Source: Thermoplasmata archaeon
GTDB taxonomy: Archaea > Thermoplasmatota > Thermoplasmata > Thermoplasmatales > Thermoplasmataceae
Length of the DNA stretch: 6,029 nucleotides
Reading direction: 5' to 3'
Assembly: GCA_021816385.1 (NCBI GenBank)
Contig: JAKAYJ010000075.1
Span: 1 to 6,029 of the forward strand
The notes under the pieces are model-generated. The model was not told the DNA's origin. It did not search any database and was given only the letters and a program-made list of their open reading frames with translations. Position numbers and translations under genes: made by a program. Position 1 is the stretch's first letter. Every line of letters begins with the position of its first letter. Below, one piece after another: positions 4,911 to 6,029 of the stretch.

Positions 4911-6029
4911 CTACCCGAACAATAGATATACAGGACTTGATAAAGTAGCACTATACGTTTGCTGTTCTTCACACGTATTGCCAGTGAGGGTTGTGTTAAA
5001 AAGCGTGAATCCTTCACTGTATGTAAAATGATCAACCTGTTCCTGTTCAGAACCAATTTCATTTATCCCTATGGATATGTTCTGGTTGAATGTGTTTGAA
5101 ACCAGATAACATCCATAATTGAAATAATCGTATGGCTCATTTGGAGCTGTTGATCTGGCACTGTCAGAGCATTTGAAGTGCCCATCTACACTCACTTGAT
5201 TAGATACCTGAGTAGTGTCTGGATGACAAACATATTCTGCAAGGGCGGCCCCTATTGCAGCCCCTCCGGAAGCTCCCGCTATAGACATAATGAGTACACC
5301 TGAACCAAAGGAAAGTATAACACCGATGATCGTGGCCGATATTGCAATTGCAGCCAAAACAATTGGAAGATAATTGGTCGTATCAGTCACACAGGATATT
5401 GCAAGATTTTTATATAAAAAACATGAGTTTGTATCGTCTTTTGAGTTTTGTCCTGAATAGACAACACACACATCTCTGTTTATTGCTCCCATTTCATTCC
5501 CATAGGACAAAAATGTCTGGTAGAAATTCTGTGAACAGGTGCTACCAAATTTCTTATAAAGCATGCCTCCACTTACTGACGCTACAATCTTTCCATTAGA
5601 GTTAAAAACCTTACCCTGGTCTGGAAACTCCTGAAGGTCTGGAAATTCAAATCCCTTATCGCCGATATATTCGTTGAATGCATGACCTAACATATGCTGG
5701 CAAGTCCATGTTGAAGTCCCTGGATATTCATACGCAATTTCGAATCCACTGAAACAACCTATATTATTCACTGTTGTGCTGAAATATTGTTCATCCCCTT
5801 GATACGCTGAAGTGGTTCCTAAGAAAATCGCAGTCCCACTTGTTGTCACCTCAAAGTAACCTTCCCTTATTGGACCGTTATTTGTGCATGATGATATTTC
5901 GTATGATATGCTTATATGACCATCTGCTGAACCATTTGCAAAACATGTGGAAGATGGCTGATTTATTTCCAGGCCTGAAAGAACAGGAGGATATGTGGTA
6001 ACTGGATTGCATCCGCCACCACCTCCACC
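4911..6029 (-). CDS. large cysteine-rich surface protein, 5' end beyond window
   Basis: The frame is open to the window edge, giving 372 visible C-terminal residues; the GTG at 5849 is an internal codon because coding continues upstream without a stop. Visible order: a six-glycine linker (residues 1-6); a beta-rich, Ser/Thr/Gly-rich segment (about 8-105) that could be Ig-like; a middle part with several cysteines; a hydrophobic hairpin (about 221-265) with the Gly/Ala-rich run VLIMSIAGASGGAAIGAALA; and a final 105-residue polar, Cys-containing region ending SSPVYLLFG. There are 13 cysteines and some NxS/T sites (e.g. NGS, NIS, NTT), typical of an exported archaeal protein. A virus spike, adhesin or S-layer-like protein are candidates. 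The internal rather than terminal hydrophobic part is unusual. It is the first visible gene of the minus-strand operon. Confidence 0.78.
   Translation of the reverse strand, partial: GGGGGGCNPVTTYPPVLSGLEINQPSSTCFANGSADGHISISYEISSCTNNGPIREGYFEVTTSGTAIFLGTTSAYQGDEQYFSTTVNNIGCFSGFEIAYEYPGTSTWTCQHMLGHAFNEYIGDKGFEFPDLQEFPDQGKVFNSNGKIVASVSGGMLYKKFGSTCSQNFYQTFLSYGNEMGAINRDVCVVYSGQNSKDDTNSCFLYKNLAISCVTDTTNYLPIVLAAIAISATIIGVILSFGSGVLIMSIAGASGGAAIGAALAEYVCHPDTTQVSNQVSVDGHFKCSDSARSTAPNEPYDYFNYGCYLVSNTFNQNISIGINEIGSEQEQVDHFTYSEGFTLFNTTLTGNTCEEQQTYSATLSSPVYLLFG

Noticed and set aside
5342..5599. 85-codon plus-strand frame inside the surface-protein gene
   Set aside because: Antisense to a long, well-supported frame; the composition is not protein-like.

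Overview
The window looks archaeal. A tRNA-Gly(CCC) without an encoded CCA end has an archaeal-type TATA box about 25 bases upstream. Good A/T-rich TATA boxes also sit 25 bases before a start codon (leaderless style), while other genes carry Shine-Dalgarno (SD) sites. Codon choice is rich in ATA, AGG and AGA. I lean towards Thermoplasmatota or a relative, but this is an impression and was not tested.

Layout. 1-115: tRNA-Gly with its promoter. 116-1106: almost a kilobase with no intact gene. It contains several short perfect hairpins and what looks like a decayed gene on the minus strand (about 305-873). 1107-2353 (minus strand): a two- or three-gene operon. It encodes a small putative zinc-binding protein, possibly a 21-residue overlapping peptide, and a P-loop ATPase of the Zot/FtsK-HerA kind that ends in four 11-base ATCGAT-type repeats followed at once by a perfect hairpin. 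2354-2495: a divergent promoter region with dyad symmetries. 2496-3356 (plus strand): a type II toxin-antitoxin pair, a Panacea-domain (DUF4065, SocA-like) antitoxin followed by a RelE/ParE-fold toxin. 3398-3977 (plus): a hydrophilic protein and an overlapping two-helix membrane protein. 3978-4488: mostly non-coding, with nested inverted repeats and one likely 32-residue membrane peptide. 4489-6029 (minus): an operon reading into the window from the right edge. It holds a large cysteine-rich surface-type protein with an internal Gly/Ala-rich hydrophobic hairpin (cut by the window edge), a 40-residue small protein, and a 98-residue two-helix membrane protein.

Taken together (inference): a tRNA gene flanked by decayed DNA, a Zot-like ATPase, a spike-like surface protein, several tiny membrane proteins and a toxin-antitoxin pair are what one expects of an integrated archaeal virus or virus-derived plasmid. 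The surface protein and small membrane proteins would be a virion or envelope module, the ATPase would serve packaging, extrusion or secretion, and the toxin-antitoxin pair would stabilise the element. No integrase, replication gene or second attachment site is visible, so the element's borders cannot be set from this window.
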